Source: Adiantum capillus-veneris (taxonomy: Eukaryota > Streptophyta > Polypodiopsida > Polypodiales > Pteridaceae). From it: 64,000 nt of DNA. A program made the translations under genes and the position numbers. Location: contig CM043942.1 of NCBI GenBank assembly GCA_014529385.2, forward strand, positions 52,937,976 to 53,001,975, given 5' to 3'. The notes beneath the pieces are model-generated. The model made no database searches. It saw nothing but the letters and a program-made list of their open reading frames with translations, and was not told the origin of the DNA. The first letter of the stretch is position 1; the number at the start of each line of letters is the position of its first letter. Positions 1-10,763 of this stretch are shown here, piece after piece.

Positions 1-2
1 TG

Positions 3-784
3 GATGAATGGCTAGCAACATTTGCTAATTGGACGACAGAAGAAGAAGAGCTCCAAGCACAACTAGACGAACTCCGCATCTCCATCGAATCTCGAGTGCC
101 TGGCGTAACGGTAATTGATTTGCAGTGGGAGAGTCAACCAACACGCCAAACCCAGTGGATATACATAGGCCAAGTGCCAAGAAGAAGAAGGAGAAGGTCG
201 AAACCATGTCCGCAACCTACAACTAACCCACAACAACAAAATGGAAGGAGCTCTACACAATAGAGAATCAACACTATTCTACTTTGAGAATCCGGTAACT
301 CAAGTCACCGAGGTGATTATCACAGTCAGTTTTCAAGTCGCACCTGATGCTGCAGCACAGATAACGGAATCATTGGCTCACACTCTCACTAGAGAAACTA
401 GGGATCTACTGAGTTTGTTTCAGGAAAGAACACCACCCTCTCCCACAAGCTTGGACAGTGACTAAGCACCTCTAAGCTTCACATGAATCAGTACAACCTA
501 CCTCAAGACAGATCACACATACCAACACGTGTACGCTCAATCAAGGTGATATTGGATTTGAAGTCTCACTATACCAGCGTCATTGACACCATGGTGGGTG
601 GGGAGCGATTTTTTGAGGTTCTGGCATCAGATCAACCATTTGTCCTACCTTTGGTACAAGGCAATGTACCGTTTGAAGTTTTAATCTATGTCCTAGTATA
701 AGAGGGTATACACGCCTCCTTGTAAAGAAGAAAAAAACTTTTGCAAGTTAAGCAGTGTGTCTTTCTAGCTCTCTCTCAGTAATC
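3..784 (+). other. Unidentified open fragments upstream of the Tat-like gag
   Basis: A reading frame enters from the left edge and stays open from base 3 to a TAG at 261-263. It begins with an acidic stretch (DEWLATFANWTTEEEELQAQ) and ends in a run of arginines. Two more short frames follow, 241-465 and 483-701; the latter contains KVILDLKSHYTSVIDTMVGG. I recognise no domain. They lie directly before the gag start, so they are probably the 5' coding or leader part of the same element, whose 5' LTR lies outside the window. A gene fragment carried by the element is the alternative. Confidence 0.35.
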
Positions 785-1990
785 ATGGCAAGTGTAGCAT
801 TTCCAACATTTAAAGGAAAGAAGGGGAGGATTTGGTAACAGACTTCCTAGATGACTTTGAAGTAGCATGTGTAGTGAGCAACAAAGATACGGATGAATCC
901 CGGGTTAGAATCTTTAAGCATCTCATGAAGCTAGAAGCTAGATCATGGTACAATGCACTTCCACAAGCAACCAAGGATGACTGGGAACCCTTAAAAACCG
1001 CTTTTAAGAGGCGCTTTGGGGGAGGTACCACTTCAGAAAAGTTGTGGGACAAGTTGAGAGACTTGAAGCAGGAGGGTCTTTTAAATATGCCACCTATGAG
1101 TCCAAATTTGTGGATTTGTGGGAACGGTGGGTTGAGTCACTGGCAAGGGGGGAAGCTGCACCCGATTCCTAAAAAAAAGATCGTTCACACGCATGGCTTA
1201 TGGCCGCTTCTCAAGGAGAAGGTGAAAGGTAGATTCCCGGCTACGTACGAGTTAGCCGTTGAGATTGCTCGCCTTAAGGACAAGAAGCTGCGAATGAAAG
1301 CCAAAGAAACCGAGTCAACAGAAGCAGGAACATCACGTCGATCAGCAACTACGACAACCACCATACCACACCACCGGCTCTTGGGGTAAGAGATGACCAA
1401 CAAGATATGTTGGCCCATATTACTGACCAACTGCGGAATTTGTCTGTCCACTTAATACAACAAGGGAGGATCAAGAAAGAGATCAAGACCCTGGAAGAGC
1501 ACGACGACAAAAAAGGGAGTATCATCGCTACAACTGCGGAGAAGAACGGTCACGGTATGTACTACTGTCCCAAACCACGACAAAACTATAATAGAGGAGG
1601 TAGGAGGAACCAATTGTCACCCACCCCTAGAGAAAGAACACCCCCACCCTGAGCACCAACCCCACCAACACAAATTCTACGTCCACCCCAGACACCACTA
1701 CAAGCATCCATCCCACCTCTTCCACCACCAGCCCCACCACCTGATCGCCCTGTAAACATCATAAGGCTAGATGAGAAAGGAAAAGCCGTAGTAGTGGATC
1801 CACCCAGAGCAAAGGAGAGGGACAAGGGTAAGGAGAAGGTAACCTTTTTAGAACCACTTGAGGCCATGAATGTGAAAAGAGCTAGGAGGGAGAAGGCTAC
1901 ACAATCAGATGATGAGAGAAGCATGAGAGGAGAAACTAGCAAGAGGCCATCCAGGCCACGACGAAATTGGGCATCACCGACTTCCAGCTA
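785..1990 (+). pseudogene. gag: gag, Tat-like Ty3/gypsy element (frameshifted)
   Basis: Structural capsid and nucleocapsid protein of a Ty3 retrotransposon. The likely start is ATG 785-787 (MASVAFPTFKG); the frame shifts after about 15 codons and continues in the frame of 832-1389. The capsid signature is SWYNALPQATKDDWEPLKTA, typical of the retrotransposon gag domain. A second shift lies near 1085 and the first frame resumes near 1230. A degraded CCHC knuckle (NCGEE, then GHGMYYCP after another shift) lies at 1525-1575, followed by a proline-rich linker (about 1650-1790) and a basic KR-rich segment. At least three frameshifts make this a pseudogene. The protease follows directly. Confidence 0.8.
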
Positions 1991-2580
1991 AGGGAAAGTT
2001 CTAAGCCCTATGATCTAACATTGGATGTGGCAGAGCAAGGACCGAAGATTACATGGCCACATTTGCTACATCTTGTACCTAAAGTAAGGCGACAATGGTC
2101 TAAAATGGTAAGTACAAGACGCTCCAAAACAAAGGTAGCCGGAGCAATTTCGGGATGCAACATGGATGACATCCTTCCAATTGTCGACGTAAACATAAAA
2201 GGATAGAGGGTTGGAAACACCTACATTGATGGAGGTGCACAAATCTGTGTAATGAGCGACGCTATGATGCTTCCATTAGGGCTCGAGGTTGACAGGCCTT
2301 CTCCATGCAAGGCAAAGATGGCAAACAACGCAAAAGTAAAGGTGTGTGGGTGTGGTAAGTTCCGTGAAAATCAACCTTTCAACACTGAGGTAGAGGTAGA
2401 TGTTTTTTGTAATGCCTACTAAGGGGGAGGGCTATCCACTAATTTTGGGAAGGCCATGGTTGATGGCCATGAAGGCAAAACAGGACTGGGGTACTGGCCT
2501 TCAACGCCATGACCGGTAAGAAAGGGGAGACAATCTACTACGACATGAGGATTGGCAAGCAAAGCAAATGAATCTGGAAA
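1967..2580 (+). pseudogene. Retropepsin-like aspartic protease, Tat-like element
   Basis: The frame 1967-2206 leads into the protease, and after a TAG (2204-2206) the active-site region YIDGGAQICVMSDAMM follows. The flap side and the ILGRPWL motif (LILGRPWLMAMKAKQDWG, about 2437-2490) are present but in shifted frames. D-G-G instead of D-S/T-G is common in plant Ty3 proteases, so it does not prove loss of activity; the stops and shifts do. The enzyme would process the Gag-Pol polyprotein. It sits between gag and RT as expected. Confidence 0.75.
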
Positions 2581-2879
2581 CATAGGCAGATGAAACCACT
2601 AGCGAATCTTCCAGTTCTAAGGAGGAGACCACATCCACCGACGAAAGTGACAGTTCCATTGATGTGATGGGTATCATTATGAAGGATCCACAAAGGGTAA
2701 GCACAACTGGTGATCCATCACCAAAAGGGAACCCAATGAAGAGGAGAGCAAATCACCTGGGCCTAGGAGGAAGTAGGTTGAAGGGTATGTTGTCTACGGA
2801 ATTAACACTTGAGGAGAAAGATAGTTTTTTGCAAATGTTGATGGAAATTTCCTAACCTGTTCATTGACAACTATGAAAG

Positions 2880-3895
2880 AACACAGGCATTACAGTGGTG
2901 GAACATCATATTAAGCTGAAGGAAGGGGTAAAACCAGTTGTGCAAAAGCTAAACGACTGGGTTCATACAAGAAAAGGCACTCTTGGCCGAGGTAAGGAAA
3001 ACTGCTGGAGGTGGGATTCAACTATCCTGTAGAAAACTCAGAATGGGTGTCACCGCCCGTAGTGGAGGGTCTGTGTTGACTACAAACCACTAAATGCAGC
3101 TACAAAGAGAGACCACTTTCCTCTCCTTTCTTGGATGAAATTCTGAATGAAGTAGCGGGTTTTGAATGCTATACCGTCTGTGATGGTTATTCAGATACTT
3201 TCAAATACGCATAGCCTTGAAGATCAGCTAAAAACCACTTTTATCACGCCATGGGGTTTGTTTTGCATACTCAGGGTTATGCCATTTGGTCTCACAAATG
3301 CACCTGCCACATTCCAAAGATATGTCACATATGTTTTTCAACCGTTCTTTGGAACATCCATAAGAGTGTTCATTGATGATTTTTGTATATATAGCTCCCG
3401 TATTTCACATTTAGAAAAGGTAATGAAGGTTTGGCCAGGTTGCAGAGCCTAGGTGGGCAATTAAATGTGGATAAATGTCACATTGGGGAGAGTAAAGTCA
3501 TTCTACTAGGCCATGAAATTTCAGCAAGAGGTATCAACGCCGACCCAAGTAAGGTGTCCGCACTCATAGCCCTACCTTCACCAACGACCGCACGTCAACT
3601 GGTCTCTTTTCTACAGAAGGTGAGGTACTTAAGTAGATTCATACATCTACTATCACAACTTGTTCTACCACTGCAACAACTCACTCAAAGATCAACTTTC
3701 ACTTGGGACGAGGAAAGCGAACATCACTACAACAAGGTAAAGGAGGTCTTAGCCACTCTGCCAACTATCTCACCACCTAAGTGGGAGAAAAAATTCTATG
3801 TCACCTCAAGTGTTGGTGATGACTCATTGGGGGCTGTGCTACTCCAAAAGGATACGACGACATCTTTCATGAGGCCAATCTACTTCTCTAGTTGA
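2880..3895 (+). pseudogene. Reverse transcriptase, Tat-like element (broken)
   Basis: RT copies the element RNA into DNA. Visible motifs: CRVCVDYKPLNAA-like block around 3065-3095 in shifted frames, DEILNEVAGFECYTVCDGYS (3135-3190), MPFGLTNAPATFQRY (3280-3325) and the catalytic block RVFIDDFCIYS (about 3364-3396; F-I-D-D). The thumb and start of RNase H continue in 3431-3895 (LNVDKCHIGESKVILLGHEI, SFLQKVRYLSRFI). The RT is spread over several frames, with stop codons in the N-terminal third. It lies between protease and RNase H. Confidence 0.85.
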
Positions 3896-4170
3896 ATGAT
3901 GACAGCATGAGAGAAAGGTTTCACCCATGTGGAACACTTAGTCCTAGCTCTTAGATTGCAACTACAAAGTTTAGGTCATATTTGCTGCCTAAGCAATTTG
4001 TGATTCTAACCACGGATGAAATATTTCCCTATGTTGTACAACACATGGATGTGTCTGCTAGGATTACTAAATGGCTAGTTCATATGCAAGAGTTTGACTA
4101 CACGGTACAGGTAGAAAGCACGACAAGGGCAAGTTTGGGGGGACTCATGACCTACCAAGTCTTTGAAAGG
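3690..4170 (+). pseudogene. First (gypsy-type) RNase H, Tat-like element
   Basis: This continues the RT frame: FTWDEESEHHYNKVKEVLAT, then KFYVTSSVGDDSLGAVLLQK, the usual start of the RNase H fused to Ty3 RT. A TGA at 3894-3896 breaks the frame, which resumes at 3982 with ILTTDEIFPYVVQHMDVSAR and ends near 4150. It would degrade RNA in RNA-DNA hybrids during replication. The usual second and third catalytic residues are hard to place because of the break. Confidence 0.7.
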
Positions 4171-4219
4171 GAGGAGAAGCAATCTAAGGAAGGAGAAGTC
4201 CGATTACCTCCAGTACCAC

Positions 4220-4640
4220 CGATGGTAGAAGGAGCACACTCTCTCTACTTTGATGGAGCCTACAAGCGAGCGTCCGACAAAGCAGCTGCAGGCATAGTGG
4301 TCTTTGATGACAAAGGGACAAAGGTATTTTGTTGGGCCAATTGTTAGATTCACATTCTAACAATGAAGCTGAGTATGCAGCACTAACCAAGGGTCTACAA
4401 TGGTGCGTCTCGCAAGGTGTACAACGCCTTAATGTATTTGGGGATGCTCTACTTCTGGTAAGGCAAGTAAATGGAGCATGGACAGGCAAGAATCCTAGTT
4501 TAAGGACTCACTTAAGTGGTGTAAAAACCTTGTTGGGTAAGTTTGAAGAAGTTCAAATACACCATATCCCAAGCTCAAAACCAAGAAGCAGATGCCCTAG
4601 CAAGTGAAAGACTACAGGAAGTGGTAGTTGGAGCAATAAA
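4220..4640 (+). pseudogene. Second (plant archaeal-type) RNase H, diagnostic of the Tat lineage
   Basis: After a short linker (RLPPVPPMVEGAHS) comes LYFDGAYKRASDKAAAGIVV, which carries the first catalytic Asp. The block SNNEAEYAALTKGLQW (catalytic Glu) and GDALLLVRQVNGAW (catalytic Asp) follow in a second frame. HHIPSSKNQEADALA-like sequence near 4560-4605 marks the C-terminus. A TAG at 4345-4347 and two frameshifts interrupt it. An extra RNase H between RT/RNase H and integrase is known from the Tat group of plant Ty3 elements, and it is the main reason for assigning this element there. Confidence 0.8.
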
Positions 4641-4694
4641 ACTAAAGCTCCCTCTATTTCAAGGAAGTGATGCCTTGCCTGACATCATGCTTTT

Positions 4695-6011
4695 TTGAAA
4701 ACAGGGGAATGCCCATCAGATTTAACAAAGGGACAGAAGCAATGGCTGACGCGGAAGGCCACAAGGTATCAACTCATCAATGACGGTTTGTACTGTAAGG
4801 GTAAGGACCAAATACTCAGGAAGGTCCCTCTCTCTCAGGAAATCAAAGGAGTAATTGCTAGCTGTCACGACGGGGTTTGTGGTGGTCACTTTGCCCTAGA
4901 CATAACAAGTAGGAAAATCTTGCAGGCAGGCTTCATATGGCCTAGCCTCAACCGTGATGTACACCATTGGTGCAAAACGTGTAAGTTGTGTCAAAAGGCC
5001 AGCACTAGGTCACTTATGCCTGAACCACAGACACCTATTCTCTCATATGGCCCATTTGAAAAATGGGGTATCGATGCCATTGGGCCATTACCTAGGGCCA
5101 ACTCAGGAAAATTCTACATTATCATGGGGGTCGACTACATGACTAGATGGGCAGAGGCTACAGCCACCACTAGAATCACAGCGGTAGAGGTACCTAAATT
5201 TATCTACGAGCACATATGCTGTAGGTTTGGCACACCTTTAGAGATCATCTCTGATAGAGGGCCAGGTTTCAGAGCAGACTTGGTAGGAGAATTAATGCAG
5301 AAACTGGGCATTACAAGGAGGCACTCTTCACCATATTACCCTCAATGTAATGGCCTAGTTGAAAAGGTAAATGGAATGGTTTCTAAAATTATTACCAAGC
5401 AGGTAAACAATCATCCTGGAGACTGGGATAAGTATCTACTACCAGCTTTATGGGCCTATAGAACTTCATTTCGTACATCCTTGGGATTCACACCATATCA
5501 TCTAGTATTTGGTAAGGAAGCAATCTTGCCCATTGAAGTGCAACTACAAAGTCTCAGAGTAATGGCAAGCCAACTTCAACAGCCCAACATGCATTTGAGA
5601 GATCACATCATCAACTTGGAAAGACTGCAGCTGGACAGAGAAGAAGCAATAAATTATTATGCAGCACAAGCAGAGCATAGACGGCTTAGCTTTAACGAGC
5701 ATCTCCGGAAAAAAGAATTGAAGAAAGGAATGTTGGTGCTCCGCTACGACAATCGCTTCGACACGCGCAAGGATAAGAAACTCCTGCTCCGATGGGAAGG
5801 CCCTTTCATCATCAGGAAAAAGTATGCCAATGGAAGCTACTAGCTTATGGAGGCTGATGGAAAACTTCATAAAACCAGGGTAATTGGTTGGCGACTTAAA
5901 CCTTATTTTCTTCGATTTGACCAGGCTCCACCAATTGACATTCCAGATGAGGACACACCATCAGCCGCCACCTCCGACGATAATGATCAAACAGATGAGC
6001 TAGAGACATGA
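4695..6011 (+). pseudogene. Integrase, Tat-like element (core intact, C-terminal nonsense codon)
   Basis: Integrase inserts the cDNA into the host genome. The frame 4695-5843 (382 codons) is uninterrupted. The H2C2 zinc domain is visible as H58, H65, C96 and C99. The catalytic core has D127 (WGIDAIGPLP), D187 (SDRGPGF) and E223 (GLVEKVNGMV), with exactly 35 residues between D187 and E223. The C-terminal part includes LRWEGPFIIRKKYANGSY and then meets a TAG at 5841-5843. The same frame goes on (LMEADGKLHKTRVIGWRLKP) to TGA at 6009-6011, so the TAG is probably a nonsense mutation. This is the best-preserved domain of the element. Confidence 0.9.
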
Positions 6012-6023
6012 ATGCCTCTAGCC

Positions 6024-6035
6024 AAAAGGGGAGGG
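6024..6035 (+). promoter_or_regulatory. Polypurine tract, Tat-like element
   Basis: A purine run, AAAAGGGGAGGG, lies 13 bases after the integrase stop and 4 bases before the proposed LTR start TGATGGGGGC at 6040. This is the expected primer site for plus-strand DNA synthesis. Confidence 0.8.
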
Positions 6036-6039
6036 CTAA

Positions 6040-7200
6040 TGATGGGGGCTTTTCACAAGCCAAGCTCCCATACCCCTCTTCTCTCGTCCCCACCCCATGA
6101 AAACCCCCTCTTAGGGAGGGAGTGATAAAAGGCATTGGAAAAAGTAAGAAAAAAATAAAGTATGATTATGTAAATATATAAGAAAGGTAAAATAGGCCAC
6201 CTCATGCCTACCGGGTAGCCCATCCCCACCTTGCCTCCTTTTTCTTCACTGTTGCCCCGTTGTGTGTCCCTTTTCCTCTCCTCCACTCAAAAGGTCAACC
6301 CCCTCTCTCTTCCCCTTGTCCTTTCTCCTTTCTCTCTCCCCTCAAGCTACCCCACCTCTCACCAATAATGCATTATAACTAACCAATAATGCACCCTAAC
6401 TCACATGCAACTTACTCTATCTTCCAAAATAGTATACCCCACCCCCTCTTTCTCTCTCCTATCATATCCCATGACCCAAATACCCCCCTCTCTCTCTAAA
6501 GGGCACCATGTCTCTTGTCTTGTAGCTAAATAACCTCCCCCACACTCACACACACTCAGTTTCACTAAAAAAAGTGCCCACAGACCCATCCCCACCCGGT
6601 GGTTACCTGATTTTTCTTGTGTTCACACACATCTGTACACAGATTCACCTCTAAACACACTCCCCTCTCTCCCCTCTTGTAATTACTTTATTGTCCATGT
6701 CACCTCTCACTTTTTTTCATCCACCCATCTCTCTCTCTTAGTCTCTCTCTCATGAGACTGCTGTTCTAGCACATATACACACAGCCAGACAAGTGGGGCC
6801 CACAGTCACATGGCCTATGTAGATAATGATTTCTTCATTTCTAAATTCTAGAATTTCTCCCCCCTCCTCCCCTATATAAAGAGGGGTCACCATCACACTA
6901 AATACACACACAACATCACCAAAGAACACACTATGAATTGTGTGTGCCTAGTGCACACACACACACCCACACCATCACCATCACCGCAATCACCATGCTT
7001 GTCTTGAGCATGACCTCTACACCCTTGGCTATGGAAGATGAAGGGCAACTAAATGAAGGATGATGGCCATAACCCTCGTGCGAGTCTTCGCCATCAACTC
7101 CCACCTATCTGCCATGTGCTCTACCACTCTCTCCCTTCTCATTCCCCTACCCTATGCTCCCCATTTCATCGCCTTATTCTCTAAATAAAGCTTGAGGTTT
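6040..7200 (+). mobile_element. 3' LTR of the Tat-like element (right end unresolved)
   Basis: Starts with TG at 6040 just after the polypurine tract. It contains a TATA box (TATATAAA, 6873-6880) and a possible polyadenylation signal (AATAAA, 7184-7189). The region is rich in CT, CA and CCCC tracts and has no coding. The partner LTR is outside the window, so the right boundary cannot be fixed; it lies at or beyond about 7200. Short frames inside (for example 7446-7802) look like chance. Confidence 0.7.
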
Positions 7201-7354
7201 TGTGAGTATGTTTTCTTGAAATGTTTTGCCCATGTGAGGTGTGCGGAATCGCCACCTAATCTTGTGTTTGGAGTGAGCTTGTGTATGTGTGAAGGGTGTG
7301 CGGATTCGCCATCCTTTTGTGATGCCTAAGTACTAAGCCGCTATACCCCCTCCC

Positions 7355-7391
<37 letters not shown>

Positions 7392-9487
7392 TGATCTCAT
7401 TCCCTTTCCTCTTCATCATTACTTCCAAGCATCCATCTCTCTTGGATGAAAACTTTGTTATGGTGGTGTGTTGTTTGCGTCCTAGCCTCTGAAGCTAGGT
7501 GGTGCCCCTGTTTGCTTTACCATGACAGGCTCGAGGTGCTCCATTCGGTCCCCGGTGTTTTAGAGTCCGTCGGGGGTTCGGGGTTCGCTTTTCTCCTGTC
7601 AAGGCCAGGGATTCTCTCGCGTGCGCTGTGGCAAACCGCCAGCAGATCATTGTCTCTCTCCCTCCACTATGACTGCGTACAGTCCTGGATATTGCCGAAG
7701 CTCTACAGCAGCAACCCCGACCACGTCATCCATCCTCAGCTTTTATTTTACTTCATTTTATTTTGTATCGAAACATTGTATAGAATCCATAAAATTCTAT
7801 GAGTTCCCATCCCCCTTGTAAAGCCGGTTCATATAGCATTTCATTTCATTTCTCGCTCTCCCCCTCGTCTACTGCATCTACAGAAACGGACATAGAGGAT
7901 GCTCTTCCGTGACCACAACAATACTTTCTCAGTCGACGCCCAATGTAGAGCATCCTCGAGCATTGACGTTGATGCTAATGACCATTTGTTTTTTTTTCAT
8001 TCTTTTATTGTACTTTGTTTTATTTTATACCTATCCATTGTATTAGGATCCATAATGAATGTATCAATTGTTCTCATGGGATTTTTGCAGACGGTTAATC
8101 TATTAACGACGTAGTGGTGTCCTTCGTACAAATATGTGCTTGTATCTTTGATCGTCAACTCGGCGTCCTGTTGTGGCATCTTTTAGGCGTGGTCGCATAA
8201 ACTAATTAAAAAAAAAAACACAAAAAAAAAAACACACAACACGATATTGAACTGTAGCAAACCATTATTACAATTTTGGCTAGGTAGTGATAAGCTCCTC
8301 ATTACTGGTTTTTGGATGATGTAGTTTCCCTTCTTGCCACATGTAGTCAACAAGGAATACATTTAAATTTTTGCACTTCTTGGCCCAAAATAAGGCAAAG
8401 AATCGTCTGATATTGCTGATAGGTCCTTTTTTTTTGTTTTATAAATAGTCTAAATTATCTACATACATACCATTTGTAAACCTTGAAAAGGGGAGACCCT
8501 TGTCGCTTCAACCAAGTGAGATACCTCGTGCTAATTGTCTAAAACCACCCCATTTTATTGTTTAATTTCAACCAATGCAAGGAGTGCATGATCTTGGTGT
8601 TGTACTTTTGGTATTCTTCTTAAGATCACTCTTAGCCTAGACTCTTGTTATGACTAGGTAGACTCTGGTCACTCTTAGTCGAGACTCTGGTTACGACTAT
8701 GCAGACCCCTACCATTCGGAGTGAGTGTCACTTGTTAAACTTACCCTACCTTCATTTCACAAATGGGCCATGTTTTCTCTCGGTTATCACACGTATATTG
8801 GCACTTTATCCACAATTTTACGATACAATTTTGTTAGTCATTGTGATATATTCATGTTGTATTTAGTGTTTTACAAACATTTGTTGCTACCAGATATCAT
8901 AACTGTTGAATAATTTCATTTGCTTTTTAAGTCGATATTACAGTTGATTATTGCGAAATCTCTCCTCACACTACAATACTGATATTTTTTGTGCTTATTT
9001 TGTGAAACTTTGAAACTCTCACCCGGAAAATGGGCTGCGTATTCTAATAAGGCATCAAAACTTCTTTCTTTAGTTACTTGGACGGGTGCAGGGATGATGT
9101 TTGCATCGACTCTACTTATGCGGCCGTACATTTCACTCGTACACTCATTCTTAACAATTTTAAAGATAAATTGGATCGTTGACCTTCTGATTTTCAGTAT
9201 GGTATAACAAATGATGTTTACAAGCTCAAGATTTTAAGTAGTATGAGAGTTACATTGTTAAACACATGAGTTAAAGTAGTACAAGAGCCTCATGATCACC
9301 ACACATATAGGTACATACATTTTCATATGCAAAATATTCTCCAACTCCTCATTTGAGATGGGATGCTCTTGGATATCGAGCCACAGTTTGTAAGTGCTTT
9401 GTTAGTAGAACATATTCTAATTTAGTGTCTACTAGGTGGTAAATGTTTTCTTTTTATGCCTTGCTTGGTCCATTGGTCACAAGCACA
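7201..9487. other. Unassigned non-coding stretch
   Basis: No coding region is convincing. It holds a TC microsatellite (about 7360-7389) and two related motifs at 7756-7790 and 8018-8053 (TTTTATTTT, then CATTGTAT and ATCCAT). A third related motif lies at 14229-14263. Two short pieces near 7239 and 7298 (GTGTGCGGA followed by TCGCCA) resemble the repeat array at 9488-9681. Part of this stretch may be the rest of the Tat-like LTR. Confidence 0.4.
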
Positions 9488-9681
9488 CAGATTCGCCGAT
9501 TTAGGTAGTGTGTAAATACTCATCTTGGTGCAGATCCGCCGATTTAGGCAGCACATTGATAAATTATAGATCCATGATTTTTAAACAATATCAAATGTAG
9601 ATTCGCCGATTTAGGCAACATTAGTGCAGATTCGCCGATCTAGGCATCGCGTCTTATTGGTGTAGATTCGTCGATTTAGGC
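9488..9681. repeat. Five dispersed copies of a 20-bp GATTCGCCGATTTAGGCA-type repeat
   Basis: Copies start at about 9488, 9531, 9598, 9627 and 9662, with spacings of 43, 67, 29 and 35 bp. The consensus is CAGATTCGCCGATTTAGGCA; the copies differ at one to three positions, while the spacers are unrelated AT-rich sequence. No coding frame crosses it. Function unknown. Confidence 0.75.
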
Positions 9682-9691
9682 AACATCGATC

Positions 9692-9742
9692 ACAAAATCA
9701 TGCTGCAGTGGCTGGCCACCACTGCAACTGGTATGATTTTGT
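9692..9742. repeat. Short imperfect inverted repeat (possible hairpin)
   Basis: ACAAAATCA (9692-9700) pairs with TGATTTTGT (9734-9742), and GCAGTGG pairs with CCACTGC inside, giving a stem of about 20 pairs with small bulges. It lies just beyond the truncated 3' end of a family A element. It may be the edge of a small DNA transposon or chance. Confidence 0.4.
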
Positions 9743-9884
9743 TACCCGGGTACATAATGAAAGTGATTTGGATTTGGACTTATATTGTGGAATTGGAATT
9801 GGATTGGGATTTGGTATCTGGTGATTATTATGGCATGTTTATGTGATGAGACTTGACATTATGAGATTGATGATGAGTGTGACA

Positions 9885-10763
9885 GGTGAGAAAATGGAGA
9901 TGAGCTAGGCCTAACCATGCCCTTCTCAACTAACTCATGCACTTTCCGCATAATCTCCTCTTGTTGAGCTTGAGAAACTCTATAAGGAGGTTTGTTAGGT
10001 GGTGAACTTCCTGGAAGAAGTTCAATTGCATGGTCATCATTGTCTCATTTAGGAGGTAGTTCAAAAGGGATGTTGTTAATAAATACATCTTGAAACCCCT
10101 TGAGAAATTGGATAACTCTAATTCTTTGTGGTTGCTTTTATTTTCTTTTGCTAAAGCATTAGGTTCATTTTGAAAATCTTTAACAAAAATCATGTACACA
10201 AAAATAGAGCTCTTTATTGACTTATTGAAAGCTTGTGTTTGTACAATGGGTATGGTGTTACCCATTTGCTTAGCATCTATGTACATATCTTTTCCCTTGA
10301 GCCTAAAGTAGATTCTCCTTTCGGGAAATTTAACATTGACAGCTAGGCGATCAAACCATGGTGCCCCTAGGATTACATCCTCATGCTTGACAGGAGAGAT
10401 AAAGAAGTCCTCTTTGTCCACATAGCTTTGGACATGGAGCCTCAATTTCCCAATTAAGGGAGTAACTGAAGCTTCTTGCCCCTTGAAAGCACCCTCTGTG
10501 GGTAGGACATCTCCCATCTCATAGGTTTGTATGCCTAGCTTGGTGGCCAACTCTATAGATATAAAATTGTGAGTAGAACCAGGGTCAAAGAGAATAAAAG
10601 CATCGTGTTCTCTTACCTTTCCCCAAGCATGGCATAGAGGAGATCCTTTGTGGTGAGTTTCCTCCTCTTGGATTTCAACCAAGGTAGCTCTAGGAGGCTC
10701 ATGGGGGTGTTCTTTTGGAGACAAGCGTGGTACGCATGCCCTTTTTTGCTGCACTTGAAACAC
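9885..10763 (-). pseudogene. Protease and N-terminal RT of element A1
   Basis: The frame 10763-9930 contains HAWGKVREHDAFILFDPGST, the aspartic-protease active-site block (D-P-G), followed by HNFISIELATKLGIQ and the DVILGAPWFDRLAVNVKFP block that closes a retropepsin. A linker leads to the RT N-terminus (NKPPYRVSQAQQEEIMRKVH, then VEKGMVRPSSSPFS), read partly in a neighbouring frame. D-P-G also occurs in other plant Ty3 elements, and the sister copy A3 has D-L-G here, so activity cannot be judged from this. Sequence similarity to A3 ends at the RT start. Confidence 0.8.

Noticed and set aside
2225-2260. D-G-G, D-P-G and D-L-G protease active sites as proof of inactivation
   Set aside because: Variants of D-S/T-G are frequent in plant Ty3 proteases; frameshifts and stops are better evidence.
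7446-7821. 118-codon ORF with a hydrophobic start as a small gene
   Set aside because: It overlaps another frame of similar length, has no recognisable domain, and lies in or next to LTR sequence with CT-rich runs.
9692-9742. microRNA precursor
   Set aside because: The stem is only about 20 pairs with bulges, and there is no sign of a conserved mature sequence.
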